A DNA stretch of 64,000 nt from TMP-24 sp046348855 (lineage in GTDB: Bacteria; Pseudomonadota; Alphaproteobacteria; Rhodobacterales; Rhodobacteraceae). Below the pieces are notes generated by a model. That model was not told the DNA's origin. It searched no databases and worked only from the letters and a program-made list of their open reading frames with translations. The position numbers and the translations under genes are program-made. The stretch covers positions 62,001 through 126,000 of the forward strand of contig JAXMDK010000005.1 of the NCBI GenBank assembly GCA_046348855.1. The letters run 5' to 3'. Shown piece after piece: positions 1 to 7,390 of this stretch (within the stretch, counting starts at the first letter, position 1; the number at the start of each line of letters is the position of its first letter).

Positions 1-125
1 TCCCGTTGAAAGACCACGAAGTCGATGCCGCCCAGCCGGACGTCGCTGCGCGTTGCGCCGAAGAACTGCGGGGCGGGCGAGGCGCCGCAGGCGGCGACGA
101 TCACGAGGAGCACAAGCCATTTCAT
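1..125 (-). CDS. putative lipoprotein, N-terminal part only (gene continues beyond window start)
   Basis: The minus strand from an ATG at 125 stays open to the window edge (41 codons). The product starts MKWLVLLVIVAACGASPAP: a short hydrophobic signal ending in VAAC, a lipobox that would place the lipidated Cys at residue 13 on the outer face of a membrane. The following part contains VRLGGIDFVVF. I do not recognise the family, and the rest of the gene is outside the window. The frame is short, but the signal peptide pattern and lipobox make it credible. Confidence 0.6.
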   Translation of the reverse strand, partial: MKWLVLLVIVAACGASPAPQFFGATRSDVRLGGIDFVVFQR

Positions 126-188
126 GGCCGCCAGCGTAGGCGCCCCAAGGTTAACGGCTGGTTAATGTCGCCGATGCCGGCGGCGGCT

Positions 189-518
189 TCAGGTCGGGGA
201 CTGGTAGCGTGGCGCCAGGTTGCCACCGCGCTGCTGGGCGGCCAGGAATTCGGCCGAAGTAAAGGCCTGCACCGTCCTGAGATTCGAGACCGCGCCCGAG
301 GCTCCGGCGGCAAGCAGCGACGCGAGAAGACCCTGTGGGTCGTCGGCGGTGACAATCATCAGGAAGTCGTTCCGGCCGGTGGTCACCAGGTATTGCTCCA
401 ACCGCCCGCCCGCCGCCTCGATCAGCGGCGCAACCGCCTTCTGGCGGTCGCTGGGGTGGGCCAGCATCCCCTTGAACGCATCCGCGGTGAAGTTGCCGGT
501 GATGATGTAGCGTGCCAT
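189..518 (-). CDS. GYD domain protein
   Basis: This 109-residue protein starts MARYIITGNFTADAFKGML, the usual opening of GYD-domain proteins (small alpha/beta barrel fold). It continues with the family's alternating strands, e.g. YLVTTGRNDFLMIV around residues 43-56. The length matches the family (about 95-110 aa). The ATG at 518 is chosen because the domain begins at residue 2; a longer reading to 836 only adds proline/arginine-rich out-of-character sequence. Function of the family is unknown; it is probably cytoplasmic. It is flanked by 60 bp before the partial lipoprotein on the same strand, so the two could be cotranscribed. Confidence 0.85.
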   Translation of the reverse strand: MARYIITGNFTADAFKGMLAHPSDRQKAVAPLIEAAGGRLEQYLVTTGRNDFLMIVTADDPQGLLASLLAAGASGAVSNLRTVQAFTSAEFLAAQQRGGNLAPRYQSPT

Positions 519-747
519 TCGCGCCCCCCTGAGCTGGTCGCGCGACCGCCATCCGGCGCCCCTCGGGCGTTCGCCGGGCAGCCCGGCCCGCGACCGCGCA
601 AGACTAGCACGGATGATCCGGCCGGGGGAGAGGCCAGCCGGCGCGGGGCCGGCCAAATGGCCGGGATGGGCGCATAGTCGCTTGCAGTTGCTCGACGGCG
701 CACTGTCGGGACGTCGCGGTTCATGTCTGGCCCAGCGAGGGTAGGAT

Positions 748-1170
748 ATGGTTGTCGCGGGTATTCTTGTCCTGATCGTTATCGGTTCGATCCTGTTCCA
801 TCTGTTCAGCCTCCGGGTGGTGGACGCCGATCGCATCGAACTGGGGCCAGATCGATGCGACGCTGGTCATCACCTTCTGGATCACCGGAGTGATGTTCGC
901 GGCGGTGCTGTTCTTGGCCTGGTGCGTCTGGCGGTTCCGCCACCGGCCGGGCCGGCGCGCCGACTACAACCCGGAAAACAAGCGGCTGGAACTGGGGCTG
1001 ACCGTGGCGATGTTCATGCACATGGCCTGGGAACGGCTGGCGCTGGTGTTCGCCATCCTGCTGCCCACCCCTGCTCGTGCTGGTGTTCCGGAGGATCATG
1101 CAGACCGAGGCCAGCTATACGCTGTTCGGCCGGCTGATGTTCTTTTCCACCCGGGAGGCGGATGGCGCCG
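748..1170 (+). pseudogene. decayed membrane-protein remnant with cytochrome c oxidase subunit II-like N-terminus
   Basis: Three frames must be joined to read a sensible protein. Frame 1 from the ATG at 748 gives MVVAGILVLIVIGSILFHLF, a transmembrane helix. Near 803-810 the reading must shift to give WWTPIASNWGQIDATLVITF, a second helix and the sequence YNPENKRLE, all typical of heme-copper oxidase subunit II N-termini. After ENKRLE the match to subunit II stops and a different hydrophobic stretch follows (LTVAMFMHMAWERLALVF). Near 1066-1072 a second shift is needed to reach LVFRRIMQTEASYTLFGRL. No Cu-A domain (C-x3-C) follows. This reads as a fused, frameshifted remnant. Sequencing error could explain one shift but not the absent Cu-A domain. 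Confidence 0.55.
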
Positions 1171-1183
1171 CCGGGGCGCCTCG

Positions 1184-1429
1184 TCAAAGCGTGGGGCGCA
1201 GGGTGTCGATGACGCGCAAGAGGTCGATCTGGCGGTGCGCGCCGGTCTTGGCCAGAAGCGCCTTCACCTGGTTGCGGACCGTGTGGATGCTGGTGGCGCG
1301 CGCCTCGGCGATTTCGCCGACGCTTGCACCATCGATCAGCGACCGGGCGATCTCGACCTCGGCCGGCGTCAGGCCGAAGCGAAGCGTCAGGCTGGTCTGG
1401 AGTTCCGGTCCGATATTTTCAGGACGCAT
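1184..1429 (-). pseudogene. LuxR-type HTH fragment (C-terminal domain only)
   Basis: The frame encodes an intact LuxR C-terminal helix-turn-helix: FGLTPAEVEIARSLIDGAS, then VGEIAEARATSIHTVRNQVK and a last helix ending IDLLRVIDTL. In full regulators this domain follows a sensory domain of 150 or more residues. Here the frame gives only 81 residues from the ATG at 1429 (or a few more from upstream ATGs), and the upstream codons are Pro/Arg/Trp-rich noise. No convincing ribosome binding site precedes 1429. I read it as a truncated regulator. A free-standing HTH protein like GerE is possible but less likely next to the broken gene on its 3' side. Confidence 0.55.
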
Positions 1430-1585
1430 GACGGATACCATCGGCAAAGAGGTGAACCAGCAGGATGGGTGGAATCCTTGGGGCCACGACGGACGGGTCG
1501 GCGGAGCGCGGGCGACATCGCCGGAGGCATGGCGCCGGGCTTTCCGCGATGTGCCGGAATCCAGCCACATTGCACCCCTTCTCAC

Positions 1586-2011
1586 GAAGCCACGAGAAAT
1601 GATTCCATCAGGCCGGTTTTATGACAATAGCCCATTTAGGCTATGAACATCGCAAAATGCGACCGCATGACCGGATCGGGCGCCGGCGGCCACCGGCGGC
1701 TGGCCTGCATTTTTCACACGGAATTCACGGAAGATAGCCCGCCTGGGTCATGACGCGGCGGCGGAATTGCGCGTCAATGGGCGCAGGGGAACGACGGTTT
1801 GGCAGACTTGGTGGGGCGAGGCTTGCAGACGACATCCGCACAGTGATGGCAAGGCAACCAGGGGGCTAGCGGCAGGTCCGCCCCCCTCGCCCGCACCCGA
1901 ACACCACCGGACAGGCCCCTCCGGCCGGAATTTCATCGGCCGGACCGATGTGACCTACCAGTGCGGCCGGTCCGGCCCGCGCCTTTCATGTTTCAGCTTC
2001 GGGAGAGTCAA
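1586..2011. other. 425-bp gene-free region upstream of the RTX gene, with several dyads
   Basis: No coding frame with plausible codon use is visible. The left part (1600-1660) is AT-richer than its surroundings and holds two dyads: ATAGCC/GGCTAT (1627-1644) and TCGCA/TGCGA (1650-1662). The right part holds TCCGGCCG/CGGCCGGA (1920-1944), 68 bp before the RTX start, which would form a hairpin in a leader transcript. The region probably contains the RTX promoter. Confidence 0.5.
1627..1644. promoter_or_regulatory. perfect 6+6 dyad, candidate regulator site
   Basis: ATAGCC, six bases, then GGCTAT form an 18-bp dyad in the AT-rich stretch between the LuxR fragment and the RTX gene. The size is right for a LuxR or other dimeric regulator, but no second copy was found and the regulator is unknown. 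Confidence 0.25.
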
Positions 2012-5000
2012 ATGGCAACCTATGACGGCACCCCCAACGACGACATTCTGACCGGCGACATCACCAACGACATACTGAACGGGCTGGCCGGCAACGACCA
2101 GCTTTACGGGCTGGACGGCGACGATACGCTGAACGGAGGCGACGGCGACGACACGCTCTACGGCGGCGAAGGGGTGAACCTGCTCGACGGCGGGCTGGGC
2201 AACGACCTTCTGACCGACAACACCTCGACCGGGCCGGGGACCATGCTCGGCGGCGACGGCGACGACACGATGGGTGCCTATGCTGCAAATGAAACTTTCG
2301 ACGGCGGCAATGGTCGCGACGTGCTGGACGGCGGTTTTCATCAGGATTTTTCCACAGCGACCATCAGCAATGTCGAGGTGCTGATAACGTATGGAAACTC
2401 CATCACTGCGACGGCGGCGCAACTGGATGGATTCGAGACGATCACGGTATTGGACAATCCCGTCTTTGACACCACCCAGGTCAGCTTGCAACTGTCAGGC
2501 AGCGGCACGGTCGATCTATCGAGCCAACTGGGCGCGCGGGCGGCCTATGTCTATGCCTCCAGCTCCGGAAACGGCATCACCACGTCGACAGGCGACGATT
2601 TCCTTCAGGGCGGCAGCGGCGACGACACGCTGAACGGCGGCGCCGGCAACGACATCATTTACGGCAACGATGGCAACGACCAGCTGTCGGGCGCCGACGG
2701 CGACGACACGCTTTATGGCGGCGAGGGGGTGAACCTGCTCGACGGCGGGCTGGGCAACGATCTTCTGACCGACAACACCTCGACCGGGCCGGGGACCATA
2801 CTCGGCGGCGACGGCGACGACACGCTAGCGGCCTACATGGCGGGCGAGACGGTGGACGGCGGCGCGGGCCGCGATGTCATGCAAGCCGCCAACGCCGACA
2901 TTTCCGGCATGACGATTTCCAATGTCGAGGTCTTGGAGACCCAGGGCAGCACCATTACCGGGACGGCGGCTCAGTTTGCCGCCTTCTCGACAATCACCTA
3001 TCTCGACCAACCCGGCTACGACACGGTGCCGGTCGGCCTGCAATTGTCCGGCGCGGGCACCGTCGATCTGAGCGGCGCGCTCGGCGCACAGTCGACCTAT
3101 CTCACGACATCGAGCGCCGGGAACAGCATCACCACCGGGGCCGGCGATGACACGCTGACCGGCGATGTCGGCGATGACACGCTGGCCGGTGGGGCGGGCA
3201 ATGACTACTTGTACAGCTTGGAGGGCAACGACCAGCTGTCGGGCGGCGCCGGCAACGACACGCTTTTCGGCGGCGTCGGGGTGAACCTGTTGGATGGCGG
3301 CCTTGGCAATGACCTCCTGATCAACGATTCCTCGACCGCGTCCGGGACAATCCTCGGCGGTGACGGCAACGACACGATCCAGGCCTGGGCGGCGAACGAT
3401 ACGGTGGACGGTGGCAATGGCCGCGACGTACTGACCTCTGTTGGCAATATTTCTGGGATGACCATCTCGGGCGTTGAAGTTCTGGAGACTCAGGGAGGCC
3501 CCGTCATCGGAACGGCCGCGCAATTTTCCGCATTCTCAACAATTAACTATCTCGACCAACCTGGCTATGACACCACACCGATAAGCCTACAACTCGCGGG
3601 TTCAGGCACGGTCGACCTGTCAGGCCAGCTGGGCGCGCGGGCGGCCTACGTCTATGCCTCCAGCGCAGGGAACGGCATTACCACCTCGTCGGGCGACGAT
3701 TACCTCCAGGGCGACGTCGGCGACGATACGCTTTCGGGCGGCGGCGGGGCGGACTATCTGTCCGGCGGAGGCGGCGTCAACCGGCTGGACGGAGGCGACG
3801 GCAACGACACGCTCTATGCCAGCGATCAGGGCGACACCCTTCTGGGCGGAAACAACGACGACCAGCTTTATAGTGGTCTCGGGGCTGACAGCCTGGACGG
3901 CGGCGCCGGGTCGGACACCGCCTACCTGAGCGGGAACCACACCGACTTCACCTTTGCCGGCAACGCGGCAAGCTTCACCGCCACCGACATCTCTGGTGGC
4001 GCCGGCGTGGATACGCTGACCGGGATCGAGTTCATCCAGTTCAGCGACGGGCTATACAGCGTCGCCTCGCTCGGGATTGGCGGCAACAACCCGCCCACCC
4101 TGTCCGGGCCGGCAGTGCTGACCGCCTCGCCCGAGGACCAGCCGCGGACCATCACCCTGGCCGAACTGCTGGCCGGGGCTTCGGACCCGGACCCGGCCGA
4201 CTCCCTGTCAGTCGTGAACCTGACCGTCTCGTCGGGTGGCCTTGTCGACAACGGCAACGGCACATGGACCTTCACCCCGGCCGCGAACGACGATACCGGC
4301 GTGACCTTCAGCTACGAGGTCACGGACGGCACCGCGACGGTAGCGCAGACGGCGAGCATGGACCTGACGCCGGTGAACGACGCGCCGACCACAAGCGGCC
4401 CGGTGATAGGCGCCGCAACGGAAGACGGGCCAGCGGTGACGCTCGATGCGCTGCAGAATGCATCGGACCCCGATGGGGACGCGCTGACGATTGTCAACCT
4501 TCCCGTATCGCTGCCTCCGGGCGTGACCGTGAACATGAACGGGCATCCCTTTGCCCTGGGCGACATACATTCGCTGTCGATCCCGGCCAACAGCAACGAC
4601 GCGAACAGCCACGCGCTGAATGACCAGGTGTGGAGCGTCACTGCCCCTCCCGGCGGCACGATCAACACCACCAGCGGGATCGGCTGGCTGGTCAACCCGG
4701 ATTACCAGTCCGATGTCGCGGCAAATTACTTCACGATGCACGATCATGTCCCGAGCTTTGGTCAGTACCCCGACCCGGCGCGCACCATCGTCACCTTCCA
4801 GTTCGCCGCGCCCACCGCTGTTGATGCAATCGATCTGATCGAGCACCGCAACGGGATCACTTCGCTGCATGTCTATGCCGGCAATGACCTGAACGCACTT
4901 ACCGATATGGGCTCGACCATCGGGAGCCTCGGAGACCTCTCGGGTTTCAACACGATGTACGACGGGCAGGTCGACTCCTTCGACATTCAAGACACAGCCC

Positions 5001-7294
5001 CGATAACGTATCTTCAGGTGGTGCTCGACAAGAGAGCCGCGCCCGATGGCTACGCCCTCTACCGGATGTTCCTGCACGGCACCTCGGCGGCCGGGCCAAG
5101 TCTGACCTTCGACCCGAGCGACCCCGCCTATCAGTACCTCGCGGCCGGAGAGCAGACGACCGTGACGGTTAACTACGGCGTCTCGGATGGCGCGCTGACG
5201 ACACCGGCCTCCATGTCCTGGGTGGTGACCGGTGTGAACGATGCGCCGGTCGTCGCCAGTCCGGCGGCGCTTGCAGCCTCCGCCGAAGACGCGGTGCGCA
5301 TCATCACCACTGCCGAACTGCTTGCCGGGGCTTCCGACGTGGACACCAGCAATGTCCTGTCGGTCGTGAACCTGACCGTCTCGTCGGGTGGCCTTGTGGA
5401 CAACGGCAACGGCACATGGACCTTCACCCCGGCCGCGAACGACGATACCGGCGTGACCTTCAGCTACGGGGTCACGGACGGCACCGCGACGGTGGCGCAG
5501 ACGGCAAGCATGGACCTGTCGCCGGTGAATGACGCGCCGGTCGGCACCCCGGACACTGCCGCGACCGCGTTCAACACGGCGCTGACGCTGACCGCGGCGG
5601 CGCTGCTGGGCAATGACAGCGACGTCGACACGCCGGCGGCGGCACTGACGATCGGGGCGGTGCAGAACGGCACCGGTGGCAGCGTGGTGCTGAATGCCGA
5701 CGGCACGGTGACCTTCACCCCGGCGGCGGGCTTTTCGGGTACCGCGACCTTCACCTACCAGCCCTCTGACGGGGCACTGCTCGGGGCCGCGACACTGGTC
5801 AGCGTTTCAGTCGCCCCAGGCGTCGGCGGGCAGGTCCTGACCGGCAACAGCAGCGCCAACAACCTGACGGGCGGCGCCGGCGACGACACGATCAGCGGGC
5901 TGTCCGGCAACGACACGCTGACCGGCAACGACGGCAACGACGTCCTGACCGGCGGGCCGGGCAACGACGTCCTGTCCGGTAGCAACGGCGACGACACGTT
6001 CCTCTATGGTGCGGGCAGCAACGGCTTTGACCAGGTGGACGGCGGGGCGGGCACCGACACGATCCGCGCCACCGCCAATGGCGCAACGATCGGGCTGGCG
6101 GCGCTCAGCGGGATCGAGGCGATCAGCGGCGGCGGGTTCGCCGGCGTGCGGGTGGTCGGGTCGCAGGCCGCCGACCATTTCGACTTTACCGCCGTCACCC
6201 TGAGCGGCATCGCCGCCATCGACCTGGGCTCGGGCAACGACACGCTGGCCGGGTCGGCGGGGGCCGACACGATCATCGGCGGGTCGGGCAACGACCAGCT
6301 GGCCGGCGGCGGCGGCGACGATACGTTCCTTTATGGCGCGGGCAGCAACGCCTATGATCAGGTGGACGGCGGGGCGGGCAGCAACGACCGGATCCTGGCC
6401 ACGGCCAACAACGCCACCATCGGCCTGACCGCCCTGACGGGCATCGAGGCGATCGACGCCGGCGGCTTCACCGGCGTGAGGGTCGCGGGATCGTCCGCCG
6501 CCGACGCGCTCGACTTCACCGGGGTCACGCTGAGCGGGATCGCCGCCATCGACATGGGCGGCGGCAACGACACGGTGACCGGATCGGCCGGAGCCGACAC
6601 GATCATCGGTGGGTCGGGCAACGACAACCTGTCGGGCGCGGACGGCGACGATCTGTTCCTGATCGGCGTCGGCGCGGGAACCGACCGGTTCGACGGGGGC
6701 CTTGGCACCGACGCCATCCGCGCCTCCGCGGCCAATGTCACGCTGAACGTGACCGGCACCAACCTGACCGGCATCGAGGCGATTTCGTCGGGCGGCTTCG
6801 CCGGGTTCCGACTGCTGGGCACGACGGGGTCGGATTCGCTCGACTTCTCGGGGGTCACCCTGACAGGCGTCACGGTGATCGGCGGCGGCAACGGCAGCGA
6901 CACGATCACCGGCTCGGCCGGCGCCGACACGATCGAGGGTGGCGGCGGGGCCGACCTGCTGACCGGCGGGGCTGGCGCGGACGTGTTCCTGTTCAGCCAG
7001 ACCGGCCACAGCAAGACCGCCGCGACCGCCGATGTGATCGCCGACTTTGCCCAGGGGCAGGACATGATCGACCTGCGGCCCATCGACGCCAACGTGAAAG
7101 TGGCGGGCAACGACGCCTTCAGCTTCATCGGTGCCGCAGCATTCAGCGGAGTGGCCGGACAGTTGCGCTTCGACACGGCAAGCGTGCCGGGCATGACGCG
7201 GGTGCTGGTCGATGTCGACGGCAACAAGGTCGCCGACATGGAGATCGACCTGACCGGGACCCACACGCTGACTGCGGGCGACTTCCTGCTGTGA
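2012..7294 (+). CDS. large RTX calcium-binding protein with cadherin-like domains, type I secreted
   Basis: The protein has 1760 residues, starting MATYDGTPNDDILTGD after GGGAGAG at 2001. Domains in order: RTX nonapeptides of the GGxGxDxLx type (about 1-640) arranged as three 184-residue modules; a FIQFSDG-type RTX flank (about 640-690); a cadherin-like domain (693-793, ending TPVNDAPT); a second cadherin-like domain split by an inserted domain of about 190 residues (about 840-1029); a third cadherin-like domain (about 1076-1176); an Ig/VCBS-like domain (to about 1270); three 109-residue RTX modules (about 1325-1650); and a serralysin-type C-terminal domain with DVFLFSQTGHSKTA and DVIADFAQGQDMIDLRPID. 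The end DFLL is a typical uncleaved type I secretion signal. There is no N-terminal signal peptide and no protease motif (HExxH), so an adhesin or S-layer/matrix role is more likely than an enzyme. The transporter genes follow directly. Confidence 0.93.
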   Translation: MATYDGTPNDDILTGDITNDILNGLAGNDQLYGLDGDDTLNGGDGDDTLYGGEGVNLLDGGLGNDLLTDNTSTGPGTMLGGDGDDTMGAYAANETFDGGNGRDVLDGGFHQDFSTATISNVEVLITYGNSITATAAQLDGFETITVLDNPVFDTTQVSLQLSGSGTVDLSSQLGARAAYVYASSSGNGITTSTGDDFLQGGSGDDTLNGGAGNDIIYGNDGNDQLSGADGDDTLYGGEGVNLLDGGLGNDLLTDNTSTGPGTILGGDGDDTLAAYMAGETVDGGAGRDVMQAANADISGMTISNVEVLETQGSTITGTAAQFAAFSTITYLDQPGYDTVPVGLQLSGAGTVDLSGALGAQSTYLTTSSAGNSITTGAGDDTLTGDVGDDTLAGGAGNDYLYSLEGNDQLSGGAGNDTLFGGVGVNLLDGGLGNDLLINDSSTASGTILGGDGNDTIQAWAANDTVDGGNGRDVLTSVGNISGMTISGVEVLETQGGPVIGTAAQFSAFSTINYLDQPGYDTTPISLQLAGSGTVDLSGQLGARAAYVYASSAGNGITTSSGDDYLQGDVGDDTLSGGGGADYLSGGGGVNRLDGGDGNDTLYASDQGDTLLGGNNDDQLYSGLGADSLDGGAGSDTAYLSGNHTDFTFAGNAASFTATDISGGAGVDTLTGIEFIQFSDGLYSVASLGIGGNNPPTLSGPAVLTASPEDQPRTITLAELLAGASDPDPADSLSVVNLTVSSGGLVDNGNGTWTFTPAANDDTGVTFSYEVTDGTATVAQTASMDLTPVNDAPTTSGPVIGAATEDGPAVTLDALQNASDPDGDALTIVNLPVSLPPGVTVNMNGHPFALGDIHSLSIPANSNDANSHALNDQVWSVTAPPGGTINTTSGIGWLVNPDYQSDVAANYFTMHDHVPSFGQYPDPARTIVTFQFAAPTAVDAIDLIEHRNGITSLHVYAGNDLNALTDMGSTIGSLGDLSGFNTMYDGQVDSFDIQDTAPITYLQVVLDKRAAPDGYALYRMFLHGTSAAGPSLTFDPSDPAYQYLAAGEQTTVTVNYGVSDGALTTPASMSWVVTGVNDAPVVASPAALAASAEDAVRIITTAELLAGASDVDTSNVLSVVNLTVSSGGLVDNGNGTWTFTPAANDDTGVTFSYGVTDGTATVAQTASMDLSPVNDAPVGTPDTAATAFNTALTLTAAALLGNDSDVDTPAAALTIGAVQNGTGGSVVLNADGTVTFTPAAGFSGTATFTYQPSDGALLGAATLVSVSVAPGVGGQVLTGNSSANNLTGGAGDDTISGLSGNDTLTGNDGNDVLTGGPGNDVLSGSNGDDTFLYGAGSNGFDQVDGGAGTDTIRATANGATIGLAALSGIEAISGGGFAGVRVVGSQAADHFDFTAVTLSGIAAIDLGSGNDTLAGSAGADTIIGGSGNDQLAGGGGDDTFLYGAGSNAYDQVDGGAGSNDRILATANNATIGLTALTGIEAIDAGGFTGVRVAGSSAADALDFTGVTLSGIAAIDMGGGNDTVTGSAGADTIIGGSGNDNLSGADGDDLFLIGVGAGTDRFDGGLGTDAIRASAANVTLNVTGTNLTGIEAISSGGFAGFRLLGTTGSDSLDFSGVTLTGVTVIGGGNGSDTITGSAGADTIEGGGGADLLTGGAGADVFLFSQTGHSKTAATADVIADFAQGQDMIDLRPIDANVKVAGNDAFSFIGAAAFSGVAGQLRFDTASVPGMTRVLVDVDGNKVADMEIDLTGTHTLTAGDFLL
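2090..3745 (+). repeat. three tandem copies of a 184-185-codon RTX module
   Basis: The sequence GTGAACCTGCTCGACGG recurs at 2174 and 2729, with a diverged copy at 3281, so the period is 555 and then 552 bp. Each unit has an RTX stretch with GGLGNDLL, a linker DGGxGRDV, a beta-rich stretch with ISNVEVL or ISGVEVL, then LQLSGSGTVDLS-like sequence and GITT(S)xGDD. Copies 1 and 2 are nearly identical at DNA level over 2160-2255 against 2715-2810, which suggests recent duplication or gene conversion. A partial fourth start (VNRLDGGDGNDTL) is at 3778. Confidence 0.85.
4211..5538 (+). repeat. near-identical 176-bp direct repeats within two cadherin-like domains (4211-4386 and 5363-5538)
   Basis: Both copies encode VVNLTVSSGGLVDNGNGTWT, then FTPAANDDTGVTFSY and TDGTATVAQTASMDL, and differ at only a few bases. 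The spacing is 1152 bp, a multiple of three, so recombination between them would delete or duplicate 384 codons in frame. Confidence 0.88.
5985..6965 (+). repeat. three tandem 109-codon C-terminal RTX modules
   Basis: GCGGGCAGCAACG occurs at 6011 and again at 6338 (327 bp, 109 codons). A third diverged unit follows (FLIGVGAGTDRFDGG). Each unit reads DDxFLxG, DGGxGxx, IGLxALxGIEAI, GGFxGVRVxG, LDFTxVTLSGI, then RTX nonapeptides ending GADTIIGGSGND. The first module series (2090-3745) has a different linker, so the two families arose independently. Confidence 0.82.
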
Positions 7295-7390
7295 GCGGTG
7301 GAGGGCGGCCGCGGCGGCGGCCGCCCGGTAAAGGCGACCCCTGCCCGATGGCGGCCGGGGAACCGGGCACCAGGGAAGGTGGGGCAAGCC

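Noticed and set aside
2090..3745. CRISPR-like periodic repeats
   Set aside because: The period is 552-555 bp, repeats are coding and in frame, and there are no short uniform repeats with spacers.
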